62,442 nt of DNA, taken from Myxococcales bacterium (GTDB lineage Bacteria; Myxococcota_A; UBA796; GCA-2862545). The DNA is taken from positions 1 to 62,442 of the forward strand of contig JAHQVJ010000075.1 of assembly GCA_019634415.1 (NCBI GenBank), written 5' to 3'. Below, one piece after another: positions 8,025 through 16,648 of this stretch; positions within the stretch are counted from its first letter, which is position 1, and every line of letters begins with the position of its first letter. The notes below the pieces were generated by a model that ran no database searches, was not told where the DNA came from, and saw only the letters and a list, made by a program, of their open reading frames with translations. The position numbers and the translations under genes were made by a program.

Positions 8025-8971
8025 CGGTTGGCCATGACCTCGTAGACCTTGATCGCAGCAGGGCCTACGAGGACGACGCCGAGCACGGGAAGCAAGAACA
8101 GGATCATCACGACGGTGAGCTTGGGCGAGACCTTGGCGGCCTCCTCCTCGGCCCGCGACATCCGCTTCTGACGAGTCATGCGCGAGTGCACGCGCAATCC
8201 CTTGGCGATGGAGGTTCCGAAGCGCTCGGCCTGAGCCAGCATGTTCACCAGCGAGCGGATCTCGTCGAGGCCGGTCCGGACCTCGAGGTGCCGCAGCGCC
8301 TCCACACGGGGCACCCCCGCGGAGATCTCGTGGGTGACGATCTGGAACTCTCGTGCCAGCTCGGGAGCGGCGGTCTCCATCTCGATGGCCACCCGCCGGA
8401 AGGCAGCATCGAGGCCGAGTCCGGCCTCCACACAGCTCACGAGAAGGTCGAGGGAGTCGGGAAACGCAGCCAACAGACGCCGCTTGCGCTTGACGGTGAT
8501 GTTGGTGAGCCAGGCGCTCGGCGCGTAGTAGCCGAAGGCCGCAGCCAACAACACGAAGAGCGCCACCACCGGCGTGAAGCCCGAGGCCACCGCGAAGGGC
8601 AGCGTGAGCAGCGGAAGCGACAGCGCCAGCGTGACGCGAATGGAGTTGAAGATCTCGAGCGCGTGCCGGTTCTTGAAGCCGGCCTGCAGGAGCATCTGCC
8701 GCTGCTTGCTCTTCTCTTCCTCGCTGCTGGGTGCCGCCAGCTTGCCGAGACGGGAGGCCACCCCACCGCTGGTGTTGCCGTCGTCGACGTTGATGATGTC
8801 GAAGGCCTCGGCCTCCTCGACACCGCCACCGCGGCCCCCGAGGTCGCGCAGGCGATCCTGCGCGGTCCGAGTGGGGTTGAGCAGCACGTACAGCCCATAG
8901 AAGAAGCCGCCCGTCACCACGAAGACGAGCAACCCGAGAGCGGTGAACAGCAGAAGGTTCCCCACGGTCAC
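8021..8971 (-). CDS. tadC: TadC-type inner-membrane platform protein (T2SF family)
   Basis: A 316-residue product with a GTG start overlapping the tadB stop as GTGA. It has an N-terminal helix (about 5-30), a second hydrophobic pair around 120-150, the T2SS/T4P F-type domain with the S-L-D-L-L-V-S-C-V-E-A-G and F-G-T-S-I-A-K-G-L motifs, and a C-terminal hydrophobic segment. With TadB it forms the inner-membrane platform that couples the CpaF ATPase to pilin extrusion. Order tadB-tadC-tadD matches the standard Tad arrangement. Confidence 0.85.
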   Translation of the reverse strand: MTVGNLLLFTALGLLVFVVTGGFFYGLYVLLNPTRTAQDRLRDLGGRGGGVEEAEAFDIINVDDGNTSGGVASRLGKLAAPSSEEEKSKQRQMLLQAGFKNRHALEIFNSIRVTLALSLPLLTLPFAVASGFTPVVALFVLLAAAFGYYAPSAWLTNITVKRKRRLLAAFPDSLDLLVSCVEAGLGLDAAFRRVAIEMETAAPELAREFQIVTHEISAGVPRVEALRHLEVRTGLDEIRSLVNMLAQAERFGTSIAKGLRVHSRMTRQKRMSRAEEEAAKVSPKLTVVMILFLLPVLGVVLVGPAAIKVYEVMANR

Positions 8972-9927
8972 ACCTCCACGTTGGCGAGGTCACGCATCAG
9001 CAAGATGCCGAAGGCATACATGGCGATGCAGAAGGCGATGAGACCACGGCCCTGCCAGGTGGTCCACATGGGCTCCAGGTACTCTGGATTCGAGAAGAAC
9101 AACAGCGCCAACACACACAGCGGCAGCGAGCCGAGGATCATCGCCGAGAACTTCGCCTCGGCGGTCATGGCCGCTACCTTGGCGTCGAACAGGAAGCGCG
9201 CTCGGATGGTGTCGGAGATGTTCTCGAGGATCTCGATGAGGTTACCGCCCGTGTCGCGCTGCAGCATGATGGACGACACGAAGATCCGCAGGTCGAACAC
9301 GCCTGGGTTCCGGCTGAGCATCTTGTCGAATGCCTCGCGGTAGTCCCGGCCGAACCGAACCTCCTCCTGCACCCGTCCGAACTCGGCCGCGATGGGCATC
9401 GGCATCTCTTCGGCCACCAGTCGGAAGGCATCGGACAGGCCGAGCCCGGCCGACAGCGCACGAGCCATGAGCTCCAGCGAGTCGGGCAGCTGCTCCACCA
9501 GTCGACGGACCCTCGACTCCCCTTGTTGCTGCACGATGAAGACCGGCAGGTACGCGAGCGGAATGCCGATGATCAACCCCGGCACACCGAGCATCGCGAA
9601 GCCCACCACCGCGCCCACACCGGCGAGGATGATGATCCGCGTGACCATGGTGCTCACGCCGTAGTTCACGTCGGCCTTGCGCAGCATGGTCTGCAGCGCC
9701 TCACCGACGTTGCCCATGGACACGGCCACGGAGTCGACGGCTTGCTCGCGGAACAGCGCGATCTCACGCTCGTCCTCCGTGAGGCCGCCCCCGCTGCCGA
9801 GTCGACGCAGTAGCTCTTCCTGCTCACGCTCCTTCTTGGCGACCCACGCCCAGTACAGACCTTGGCCCGTGGCGAGCACGGCGGTGAACACGATCGACAG
9901 AACGACGACTAGCACCCACGAAGGCAT
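8968..9927 (-). CDS. tadB: TadB-type inner-membrane platform protein (T2SF family)
   Basis: A 319-residue product. ATG 9927 was chosen because it lies 4 nt after the cpaF stop and places a hydrophobic helix at the very N-terminus (residues 4-24), as in TadB. A central helix pair follows at about residues 100-130, then the F-type domain with S-L-E-L-M-A-R-A-L-S-A-G-L and a T-G-G-N-L-I-E-I-L-E-N motif, and a C-terminal helix. It pairs with TadC as the pilus platform. Frame continues upstream inside cpaF, so an earlier start cannot be entirely excluded. Confidence 0.88.
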   Translation of the reverse strand: MPSWVLVVVLSIVFTAVLATGQGLYWAWVAKKEREQEELLRRLGSGGGLTEDEREIALFREQAVDSVAVSMGNVGEALQTMLRKADVNYGVSTMVTRIIILAGVGAVVGFAMLGVPGLIIGIPLAYLPVFIVQQQGESRVRRLVEQLPDSLELMARALSAGLGLSDAFRLVAEEMPMPIAAEFGRVQEEVRFGRDYREAFDKMLSRNPGVFDLRIFVSSIMLQRDTGGNLIEILENISDTIRARFLFDAKVAAMTAEAKFSAMILGSLPLCVLALLFFSNPEYLEPMWTTWQGRGLIAFCIAMYAFGILLMRDLANVEV

Positions 9928-9931
9928 CGCC

Positions 9932-11290
9932 TCAGACCTCCATTTCGAAGCGGAACAACTCGGGTGCGAGACGAATCCCGTTGGCCGCGAGCCGCGACGC
10001 GAAGCGGGGGCGAATTCCAGTGGCACGGAAGGCCCCCCGGACCTTGCCCTGCTCATCGATGGTGCGCTGCTCGAACACGAAGATGTCCTGCGTGGTGATC
10101 ACGGGACCTTCCATCCCGGTGACCTCGGTCAGCGCCATGATACGCCGCGAACCATCGGTGAGTCGCTCCTGCTGAACGATCACGTCGAGGGCCCGCGCGA
10201 TGGTCTCGCGGATGGCCTTGTCGCCCATGTTGGGCATGCCGATCCCCACCATGGTCTCGAACCGAGCCAGCGCATCCCGCGTGTTGTTGGCGTGCACGGT
10301 GGCGAGCGAGCCATCGTGACCGGTGTTCATGGCGGTGAGCATGTCGATGGCCTCACCACCACGGACCTCGCCCAGGATGATCCGGTCGGGGCGCATCCGC
10401 AGACAGTTCTTCACCAGGTCGCGCTGGGTGATCTCACCGCGCCCCTCGAGGTTGGGCGGGCGCGTCTCGAGGCGAACCACGTGGTTCTGCTGCATCTGCA
10501 GCTCGGCGGAGTCCTCGATGGTGATGATCCGCTCGCTGTCGGGGATGAACGACGACAGCACGTTGAGGAGCGTGGTCTTCCCGGATCCGGTGCCGCCGCT
10601 GATGATGATGTTCAGCCGGCTGCGGACAGCACCGCGGAGCACCTCGAGGATGGGCCGCGGACACGACCCGAGGGCCACGAGGTCCTCGGCGGTGATCGGG
10701 ATGGTGCCGAACCGCCGGATCGACACGCACGGACCGTCGAGGGCAAGAGGCGGGATGATGGCGTTGAAGCGCGAGCCATCGTGCATCCGAGCATCGACCA
10801 TCGGCGTCTGCTCGTCGACGCGACGACCGACGGCCGCGACGATGCGCTCGATGATCTGCATGAGGTGCTTGTCGTCGTTGAAGGTCACGTTGGTCTTGAC
10901 CAAGCGCCCCTTCCGCTCCACGAACACGGTCTTCGGACCGTTGATCATGATGTCGGACACCTCGGGGTCGCGGAGCAGGGGCTCCAGCGGACCGAGCCCG
11001 AGGATGTTGTCGAGGATCTCCTCGACGAGACGCTCCCGCTCCATCCGGTTCAGCGGGAGCTGGCGAGCCTCCACCCGCTCGGTCAGCGTCTGACGCAGCC
11101 GCTGGGCGAGCTCCTCACGCGGAGTGTTCCCCACCTGCTCGAAGTCGAGGGACTCGATGAGCTCGTTGTGGAGATCCCGCTTGATCTGTGCGAACTCGAG
11201 GTTGGCACCACCACTGCCGGTGCCGGTGCCCCCGGTCCTGAACCGGCCCTGGGCTCCACGAACCCGATCGATCAGCCTTCCTCCGCCCAT
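9932..11290 (-). CDS. cpaF: CpaF/TadA pilus assembly ATPase
   Basis: A 452-residue secretion ATPase of the CpaF branch. Visible are the N-terminal helical domain ending in I-M-I-N-G-P (about 114-119), Walker A G-G-T-G-S-G-K-T-T (232-240), the Asp box I-T-I-E-D, a Walker B-like segment R-P-D-R-I-I-L-G-E-V-R-G-G-E and the His box with T-V-H-A-N-N. It powers Flp pilus extension and perhaps retraction at the inner-membrane platform. A GGAGGTGA ribosome-binding site overlaps the cpaE stop 5 nt upstream, and tadB follows after 4 nt. Confidence 0.95.
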   Translation of the reverse strand: MGGGRLIDRVRGAQGRFRTGGTGTGSGGANLEFAQIKRDLHNELIESLDFEQVGNTPREELAQRLRQTLTERVEARQLPLNRMERERLVEEILDNILGLGPLEPLLRDPEVSDIMINGPKTVFVERKGRLVKTNVTFNDDKHLMQIIERIVAAVGRRVDEQTPMVDARMHDGSRFNAIIPPLALDGPCVSIRRFGTIPITAEDLVALGSCPRPILEVLRGAVRSRLNIIISGGTGSGKTTLLNVLSSFIPDSERIITIEDSAELQMQQNHVVRLETRPPNLEGRGEITQRDLVKNCLRMRPDRIILGEVRGGEAIDMLTAMNTGHDGSLATVHANNTRDALARFETMVGIGMPNMGDKAIRETIARALDVIVQQERLTDGSRRIMALTEVTGMEGPVITTQDIFVFEQRTIDEQGKVRGAFRATGIRPRFASRLAANGIRLAPELFRFEMEV

Positions 11291-11294
11291 TCAC

Positions 11295-12488
11295 TCACCT
11301 CCGCCCGAAAAGACCGGAGAGCCAACCACCGCTGGCCTCCGGCTCGGGAATCTCGATGTCCTCGGGGTCCTCAGTGAGGACGGCGACGAGGTTGGCGATA
11401 TCCCGAGCGGCATCGCAACGCCGATTCACCTCTCGGATGATCTTGCCTTCGTTCACAGCCTGTTCGACGTGACGCCCGTCATCAGCCACGGTAGCGGCGA
11501 TGTGAAGCCCCAGGTTCGTCGAGATGTCCTTCTTGGAGACGTAGGCAGCCTTGTGGTACCGGTTGACCACCAGCCGGATGCGCTCCCGCTCGATGCCGAG
11601 CACGTTCAGCGTGCGGACTCGCCGAAACGCGTCTCGAACGCTGGTCACGTCGGGGGTGGTCACCAACACCACCGTGTCCGCCACGTTCAGTGTCATGGCG
11701 ACGGCCTCGTCGTAGTAGGTGCCGCAGTCCACGATCACCCACTGGTAGGCCTTGGCCGCCACGCTGATCAGGTTGTAGACGTCGTCGGCGCGAACGGGCC
11801 CGATAGACTCCATGTCATCGGGGGTGGTGAGCACGTTCACCTTGGTGCGATGCACCATCACGGCAGAGGTGAGCATGCGCTCGTCCAGGCGATCGGCCCG
11901 GGGGAGGAGATCCGCCACGGAGTCACGCCCGCTGATGTCCATCATGGGAGCGACGTCGCCCATGCCGAAGTCCATGTCCATCAGCAGCACGCGATGGATA
12001 CCGGCCAGCTCGGCAGCCAGATGGACGGCGAGGGTGGTGGTGCCCACCCCGCCCTTGGCCCCGGTGAGGGCGACGACCCTGCCCTTCTCTTCGTCGTCTG
12101 CGGGCCGAAAGGCAGCCTCGTGGACGACCTGGCGGAGGCGCGCCGCGTCGTCGGGGAGGACGACGAACTCCTTGTAGCCGGCGCGCATGGCGCCGAGGAT
12201 GGCCGACGAGTCGGGAGCGTCGGCCAGCGCCACCATCACGAGCGCCGGTTGGCTACGACGCAGCTCCTCGGCCAGCGCCAATGCCGCTTCCACCGCGCGG
12301 GTGTAGCCCACGATGACGACATCGGGCGTAGTCCGGTCGAGCACGGCCAGGGCGTCGCCGAACGCCACGGAGGAGTTCGGCAGGACCGCCTCGGCGGCCA
12401 GCGTCTCCCGGACCATGCCCATGGACTCTGAGTCGAGACCCACGAGCACAACGGAAGCCGCACCAGCGCTTCGTCCGATATTGCGCAA
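11295..12488 (-). CDS. cpaE: CpaE/TadZ pilus localisation ATPase
   Basis: A 397-residue product: a receiver-like N-terminal domain (about 12-125, with no clear phosphoacceptor Asp arrangement) followed by a ParA/MinD-type ATPase with G-A-K-G-G-V-G-T-T-T at 143-152. As in other CpaE/TadZ proteins, the deviant Walker A keeps the first signature Lys but has Thr where the second Lys is expected. The family marks the pole or assembly site for the Tad machine. The start is a TTG, supported by an AAGGAGG ribosome-binding site 6-7 nt upstream. It sits 4 nt before cpaF. Confidence 0.9.
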   Translation of the reverse strand: MRNIGRSAGAASVVLVGLDSESMGMVRETLAAEAVLPNSSVAFGDALAVLDRTTPDVVIVGYTRAVEAALALAEELRRSQPALVMVALADAPDSSAILGAMRAGYKEFVVLPDDAARLRQVVHEAAFRPADDEEKGRVVALTGAKGGVGTTTLAVHLAAELAGIHRVLLMDMDFGMGDVAPMMDISGRDSVADLLPRADRLDERMLTSAVMVHRTKVNVLTTPDDMESIGPVRADDVYNLISVAAKAYQWVIVDCGTYYDEAVAMTLNVADTVVLVTTPDVTSVRDAFRRVRTLNVLGIERERIRLVVNRYHKAAYVSKKDISTNLGLHIAATVADDGRHVEQAVNEGKIIREVNRRCDAARDIANLVAVLTEDPEDIEIPEPEASGGWLSGLFGRR

Positions 12489-12561
12489 GAGAAGCCTCCT
12501 TAGGGTTGCGCACCGACGAGGGGGGTCAGGAGATCGGCGCGACCAGGTACCATAGCCTCAT

Positions 12562-13956
12562 TCACCGCTGGAGACCGACGGCGCCAGTGGGCGACGCCGT
12601 ACGGGAGTTGGGGCGGTGGTCCATTCCAAGGATGAACAGCTCGAAGTCGCTGGGGTTGTTGTTCTCCGTGGTGCCGGGCGCGGCAGGCACCTCGCCGGGG
12701 GCGAGCGGCCGCACCAGACGCGGCGTCACGTAGACCACGACCTCGGTCTCCTCACGCACGTGGCGAACGGTGCGGAACAAGGCCCCCACGAGGGGAAGCC
12801 GGCCCAGCCCGGGGATGCCGATACGCGTGTAGTTGGAGTTCTCGGACAGAAGGCCCGCGACCGCGAAGGTCATGCCGTTCTCGAGGCGCAGGTGGCTCCG
12901 GCTCTTCCGGCTGATGAATCCGGGCACGTCGAGGCCCGCCACCCGCGTGGCCACCGCGTAGTCGGGCTCGGAGATCTCCAGGTACATCTGGATGTCGATC
13001 ACGTCACCCGCGAGCACGGTGGGGATGAACCACAGCTTGATCCCGTACTCCTTGAAGATGATGGTGATCGTGGTCCCGCCTGCACCACCACCCTGGGGAG
13101 TGGGAATCGGGATCTCACCACCGGAGAGCAGCTCTGCGCGCTGGCCGGACAGCGACAGCAGCGTGGGCTGAGCCAAGATCTTGCCGACTCGATAGTCGTC
13201 GAGGGAGCCGAGCATGGCCGCCACGTTGATGTCTTGCATGTAGCCGCCGAGGGTGAACCCACCCTGGACCGGCGACGGCACGACACCGGGGTTGCTGCCC
13301 GTCTGAACGAGGTCGAAGAGCAGCGGGTTCGCGACACCAGCGACGCCGGTGGTCGGTCCGAGCAACACGCCAGCGAGCTGGCGAGTACCGTACAGGACGT
13401 TGAGACCGAGCTCCCGGGTGGCCGTGCGAGACACCTCGGCGAACACGACCTCGAGCTGCACCTGGTGGTCGCCGCGAACGCTCATCAGGTTCACGAAGTC
13501 TTCGTCGAAGATGCGCGCGACCAGCGCAACCTGCTCCAAGGTGTCGAGATCGTCGACGGGGCCTTCGATGACCACGCGCTCACCGAGCGGGTACACCCGC
13601 GGGGGCTCCCCCTCCACGATGGAGTCGATGCGACGAACCAGGTCGGACAGGTCGCGGTGAACCGTGATCTCGTAGATCATCGGAGGCACGCCGCTGCCGA
13701 ACTGCACGATCAGGTCGGTGGTACCGATGGAGGTACCCTGGACCTGGATCTTGCTCGCGTGACCCAGCGTGACGGCAATCGCCACCTCCGGGTCGGTGAT
13801 GGCAATGGCGATGGGCACACGGGGCGTGGTGAGAACGAGGCTCTTGCCGAGCTCGATGTCTAGCCAGTCAGACCGCTCTTCCTGGGCGTTGGCAAGGGGG
13901 GCCAACGAGAAGAGCACGGCGAAGAGTGCCGCCCATCGGACAAGAAAGGTGTGCAT
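12562..13956 (-). CDS. cpaC: CpaC/RcpA outer-membrane secretin
   Basis: A 464-residue product with a Sec signal (hydrophobic 8-22, cleavage after A-N-A near residue 24), an N-terminal pilus/secretin domain with two BON-like or N-type repeats, and the secretin core in the last 250 residues, including the V-P-x-L-G-x-x-P-x-x-G-x-L-F signature near residue 395. It forms the outer-membrane pore for the Flp pilus. The C-terminal 50 residues are polar and Asn/Pro-rich, possibly a pilotin-binding region. Gaps of 73-76 nt separate it from cpaE and cpaB. Confidence 0.93.
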   Translation of the reverse strand: MHTFLVRWAALFAVLFSLAPLANAQEERSDWLDIELGKSLVLTTPRVPIAIAITDPEVAIAVTLGHASKIQVQGTSIGTTDLIVQFGSGVPPMIYEITVHRDLSDLVRRIDSIVEGEPPRVYPLGERVVIEGPVDDLDTLEQVALVARIFDEDFVNLMSVRGDHQVQLEVVFAEVSRTATRELGLNVLYGTRQLAGVLLGPTTGVAGVANPLLFDLVQTGSNPGVVPSPVQGGFTLGGYMQDINVAAMLGSLDDYRVGKILAQPTLLSLSGQRAELLSGGEIPIPTPQGGGAGGTTITIIFKEYGIKLWFIPTVLAGDVIDIQMYLEISEPDYAVATRVAGLDVPGFISRKSRSHLRLENGMTFAVAGLLSENSNYTRIGIPGLGRLPLVGALFRTVRHVREETEVVVYVTPRLVRPLAPGEVPAAPGTTENNNPSDFELFILGMDHRPNSRTASPTGAVGLQR

Positions 13957-14032
13957 CAGAGGGAATCCTTGTCGTCGGATTTCGGAGGGGTGGTGCGGGT
14001 CGTGCCGCCGCGGGGGCGCAGCCTAGCTCAGG

Positions 14033-14896
14033 TCAGGGACCCTGCCGTGTCTTTTCGGTCGACACACCCTTGCCACGGATGATCGTCAGCGTTCCATCTT
14101 GGCTCTTGCGCGTTTTCTCGGTCCATTCCTTGACCGTGATGCGCTTCTCTTTGTCCTGCCCGCCGAGCAAGGCAGAAGCGAACGCACCGTGGGTTTCCAC
14201 GTGCGTCACGTCGATGTCGTTGCGGAGGGTCAAGGTGACCACTCCCTGAGCCACAGCGTGGGTCAGCTTCTCCGCCAGCTCTGGCGTGACCGCCAGGGTG
14301 ACGGAAGGCTTGTACTTGGTGTCCATCTTCTCGATGGACGTTCCGACCCGGTTGTTCACGGCCAGCACGGTCACGGCCTGAAGCAAGGTGACTGTCTCGG
14401 CTTCCCGGTTGTCATCGCCCTCGATGGTCACGAGGACGTCACTGTAGTTGCCGGGGTTGAGGAAGCCCGAGACCGCACTTCCGTCACTGATGTTGATGGA
14501 CAGTGCACGCATGCCGCGCGGAATGATGGCATTGAGTCCCAGACCCGCCTCCGGGTCGGCGAGGCGCTCCTCACGGATGAACTCCGAGGCGAGGATCCGC
14601 TCGCGCGGCACACGCCCCACCGCCTGCTCCGGCTGCCGGAGCACGCTGTCGGGCACGTAGTCGGGCGGCAGATCCACCATGGCCAGATCGTCGAGCACGA
14701 TGGTCTTGCCCGGACCGAGATCCTTGGCAGCCACCATGACCTCGATGGTCTCGTCGGGGCGCTGCGCCGTGACCAGCTCGCGCTGGTACGACGTGATCAC
14801 GAAGTAGATGACCACGCTCGCGACGGCGGCTGCCCCGAAAGAGATGAGAAGAAAGAGCAACGCTCTGATGCGGCCACCAGTGTTTCGACGTGCCAT
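14033..14896 (-). CDS. cpaB: CpaB/RcpC pilus assembly protein (SAF domain)
   Basis: A 287-residue product with one N-terminal membrane helix (about 12-36) followed by a SAF-type domain (V-M-V-A-A-K-D-L-G-P-G onward) and the RcpC/CpaB core with N-A-I-I-P-R-G-M-R-A-L-S-I. Members of this family sit in the periplasm and help position or stabilise the secretin. It is the first large gene after the pilin. The C-terminus is basic and unusual but unremarkable for the family. Confidence 0.9.
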   Translation of the reverse strand: MARRNTGGRIRALLFLLISFGAAAVASVVIYFVITSYQRELVTAQRPDETIEVMVAAKDLGPGKTIVLDDLAMVDLPPDYVPDSVLRQPEQAVGRVPRERILASEFIREERLADPEAGLGLNAIIPRGMRALSINISDGSAVSGFLNPGNYSDVLVTIEGDDNREAETVTLLQAVTVLAVNNRVGTSIEKMDTKYKPSVTLAVTPELAEKLTHAVAQGVVTLTLRNDIDVTHVETHGAFASALLGGQDKEKRITVKEWTEKTRKSQDGTLTIIRGKGVSTEKTRQGP

Positions 14897-15185
14897 GTCT
14901 GGTCCTCTCGGAGACGGCGCTTCAGGACGCCGCGCGGAGTGTACTACCGCATATTCGGCGCTTGTGGGACGCGCCCCTATGCCCTATCGCAAAGGTGCCG
15001 GCAAAACTTAGCATGCTCCATGCGCAACAAAGCCCTTACAACCTCGCAGGCCGCGAGCCTCGACGGAGATCGACGATCTGAGGGTCGAGCCTTGCCAAGG
15101 AAATGAAAGAGCCGGGCAAGATGCCCGGCTCGGTTGCCGTAGGTTCGTCGACGCCACGAAGGCGCCGCGAGACGGCGCGTCGCTA
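14897..15185. other. Spacer between pilin gene and cpaB
   Basis: About 290 bases without a gene. It holds a strong intrinsic terminator-like hairpin just after the pilin (15109-15131); the rest, next to the cpaB start, has no other clear signal. A second promoter for cpaB onward may lie here but I could not pick a convincing one. Confidence 0.55.
15109..15131 (-). terminator. Hairpin after flp
   Basis: A perfect 10-bp stem (GAGCCGGGCA with TGCCCGGCTC) with a 3-nt loop lies 55 nt beyond the pilin stop. Read in the direction of flp transcription, it is followed by a short T-rich stretch (CTCTTTCATTTCC). It probably ends most pilin transcripts while letting some read into cpaB, which would give the usual excess of pilin over machinery. 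That partial read-through is inferred. Confidence 0.7.
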
Positions 15186-15338
15186 TCAGATGTGAACGGC
15201 GACGGAGCTGAAGGTAGCGCCCAAGTTGGTGCCGATCGCGGCCACGGCCGTGATGATCACGATGGCGATCAGCGAGGCGATGAGACCGTACTCGATGGCG
15301 GTGGCACCTTCTTCGTCGCGAATGAAACGAGCCAGCAT
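15186..15338 (-). CDS. flp: Flp-type type IVb pilin
   Basis: A 50-residue prepilin. The start ATG 15338 gives the compact leader of Flp pilins, with the G-A-T-A-I-E-Y-G-L motif: cleavage after Gly11 would leave A-T-A-I-E-Y-G-L as the mature N-terminus with Glu at position 5 and Tyr at 6. A single hydrophobic helix follows. A GGAG ribosome-binding site lies about 7 nt upstream. The gene is too small to be confused with other pilins, and the Tad genes follow immediately. No prepilin peptidase gene is present in this window. Confidence 0.92.
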   Translation of the reverse strand: MLARFIRDEEGATAIEYGLIASLIAIVIITAVAAIGTNLGATFSSVAVHI

Positions 15339-15396
15339 GATGTTCTCCGGAGCGAGAGTGTTTGGTGGAATGCCCGCGGGGACGTCCCGCACCTCG

Positions 15397-15425
15397 AAAC
15401 TACAGGCGCCCGCCGAGCGGAGCAA
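15397..15425 (-). promoter_or_regulatory. Candidate sigma-70-type promoter for flp
   Basis: Reading on the minus strand, TTGCTC (15425-15420) and TAGTTT (15402-15397) are separated by 17 nt, 59 nt before the pilin start. The match to the consensus is partial (three of six each), so this is a weak prediction based on spacing and position only. Confidence 0.3.
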
Positions 15426-15499
15426 GGGGCTTGGTGCGAAAAATTTTCTCCGCCCTGTGTTGTAGGCGTGCTCCGCCCTCTATGGGGCTCAATCTTTTT

Positions 15500-16648
15500 T
15501 CAGCGACCCGCTTCTTCCGTCCCGATGGCGACGGTGCCGTCGCGGAGGCGTAGCGCGCATCGACCCGACAGCGCGTCGAGGAGAGCGGGTCCGGCCAACC
15601 CCCATCGCCACTCCCCAAGCAGGGCCCGCAGCTGATCCGGGTCGTCCAAGAGCACGACATCCTCCAGCAAACGTCTCGGAAATACAAGCCCCCCGGCAAA
15701 CGAGTGTGCTTGGCCCAGCGCCGCCGCCCACACCTCGAGCCAGGCCACGGTGGTCCACGCTGCCGTCCGCCGTCGAACGGACTTGGGCCACGCCCACTCG
15801 GGACGATCCGCCGCCCGCGCCAACCGCTCGAGCAACTCGTCTGGATTCTTCTGCAGGGACTTCGGCAGGCGCCGGTTGCGCGTGAGGGCCTGAGGGGTGG
15901 TGGGCTGCCGACGTGCCAGCTCCACGACGGCACCGTCGGACAGGATGCTGCGCTCGGGCTGGTTGCGTCGCACGGCCAGCTCCCTGCGCCAGCAGGCGAT
16001 CTCCTGCAACACACCGAGCTGCTGCCCCTTCAGCACGGAGCGCGCGCCGATGTTCCGCCACGCGTCGTCGGGAGGAGCGGGCTCGAGCACGCGGCTGCGC
16101 GCCTCGGCACACGCAGCAGCGCACACCTCCATCCGCCCCTCGACGACCAGCCGTGCCTCGATCTCGTTCCACAAGGGTAGGAGCAACTCGGCATCCTCGG
16201 CGGCGTACCCGAGCTGCTCCTCCGACAGCGGGCGACGACTCCAGTCCGACAGCGTGGCGGTCTTCGGAAGCTCCTTGCCCAGGTAGTCCCGCACGAGCTC
16301 CGTGTAGCCAACGGGCCACCACGGAGCGATCAGCGCGGCCCCGATCTGGGTGTCGACGATCTGGGCGGGAAGGCCGCCGAGCGCGATCTTCATGACCTCC
16401 ATGTCCCAGCGGCCCCCGTGGACCACCCAGGAGGTGCTCAGGAGGGCATCCTTGAGCCCCTCGAGCAGTCCTCGCTCCAGCGGATCCACGATCCACACCC
16501 CGTCGCCGGGCACGTTGAGCTGCACCAGATACAGAGCCGGCACATAGCGGCGCTCTGCATGGAACTCGGTGTCCAGCGCGATCCGCGGAGCAGCGGCGAT
16601 GCTTCGCGCCAAGGCGGCGATGTCGTTCTTGGTTGCGAGCCGTGTCAC
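15500..16648 (-). CDS. rnd: Ribonuclease D family 3'-5' exonuclease
   Basis: A 382-residue product. The GTG start at 16648 overlaps the ferrochelatase stop as GTGA. The DEDDy exonuclease motifs are visible: L-D-T-E-F with D/E, then H-G-G-R-W-D-M-E, and Y-A-A-E-D as the YxxxD third motif. An HRDC-like helical region follows (around 200-280). RNase D trims the 3' ends of tRNA and other stable RNAs. It is the last gene of an operon of five overlapping genes. The C-terminal 100 residues are Trp/Arg-rich and less conserved, slightly longer than a standard second HRDC. Confidence 0.88.
   Translation of the reverse strand: MTRLATKNDIAALARSIAAAPRIALDTEFHAERRYVPALYLVQLNVPGDGVWIVDPLERGLLEGLKDALLSTSWVVHGGRWDMEVMKIALGGLPAQIVDTQIGAALIAPWWPVGYTELVRDYLGKELPKTATLSDWSRRPLSEEQLGYAAEDAELLLPLWNEIEARLVVEGRMEVCAAACAEARSRVLEPAPPDDAWRNIGARSVLKGQQLGVLQEIACWRRELAVRRNQPERSILSDGAVVELARRQPTTPQALTRNRRLPKSLQKNPDELLERLARAADRPEWAWPKSVRRRTAAWTTVAWLEVWAAALGQAHSFAGGLVFPRRLLEDVVLLDDPDQLRALLGEWRWGLAGPALLDALSGRCALRLRDGTVAIGTEEAGR

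Noticed and set aside
15426..15460. Possible sigma-54 promoter upstream of flp
   Set aside because: A GCAC and a TTGC are present but separated by 8 nt instead of the required 5.
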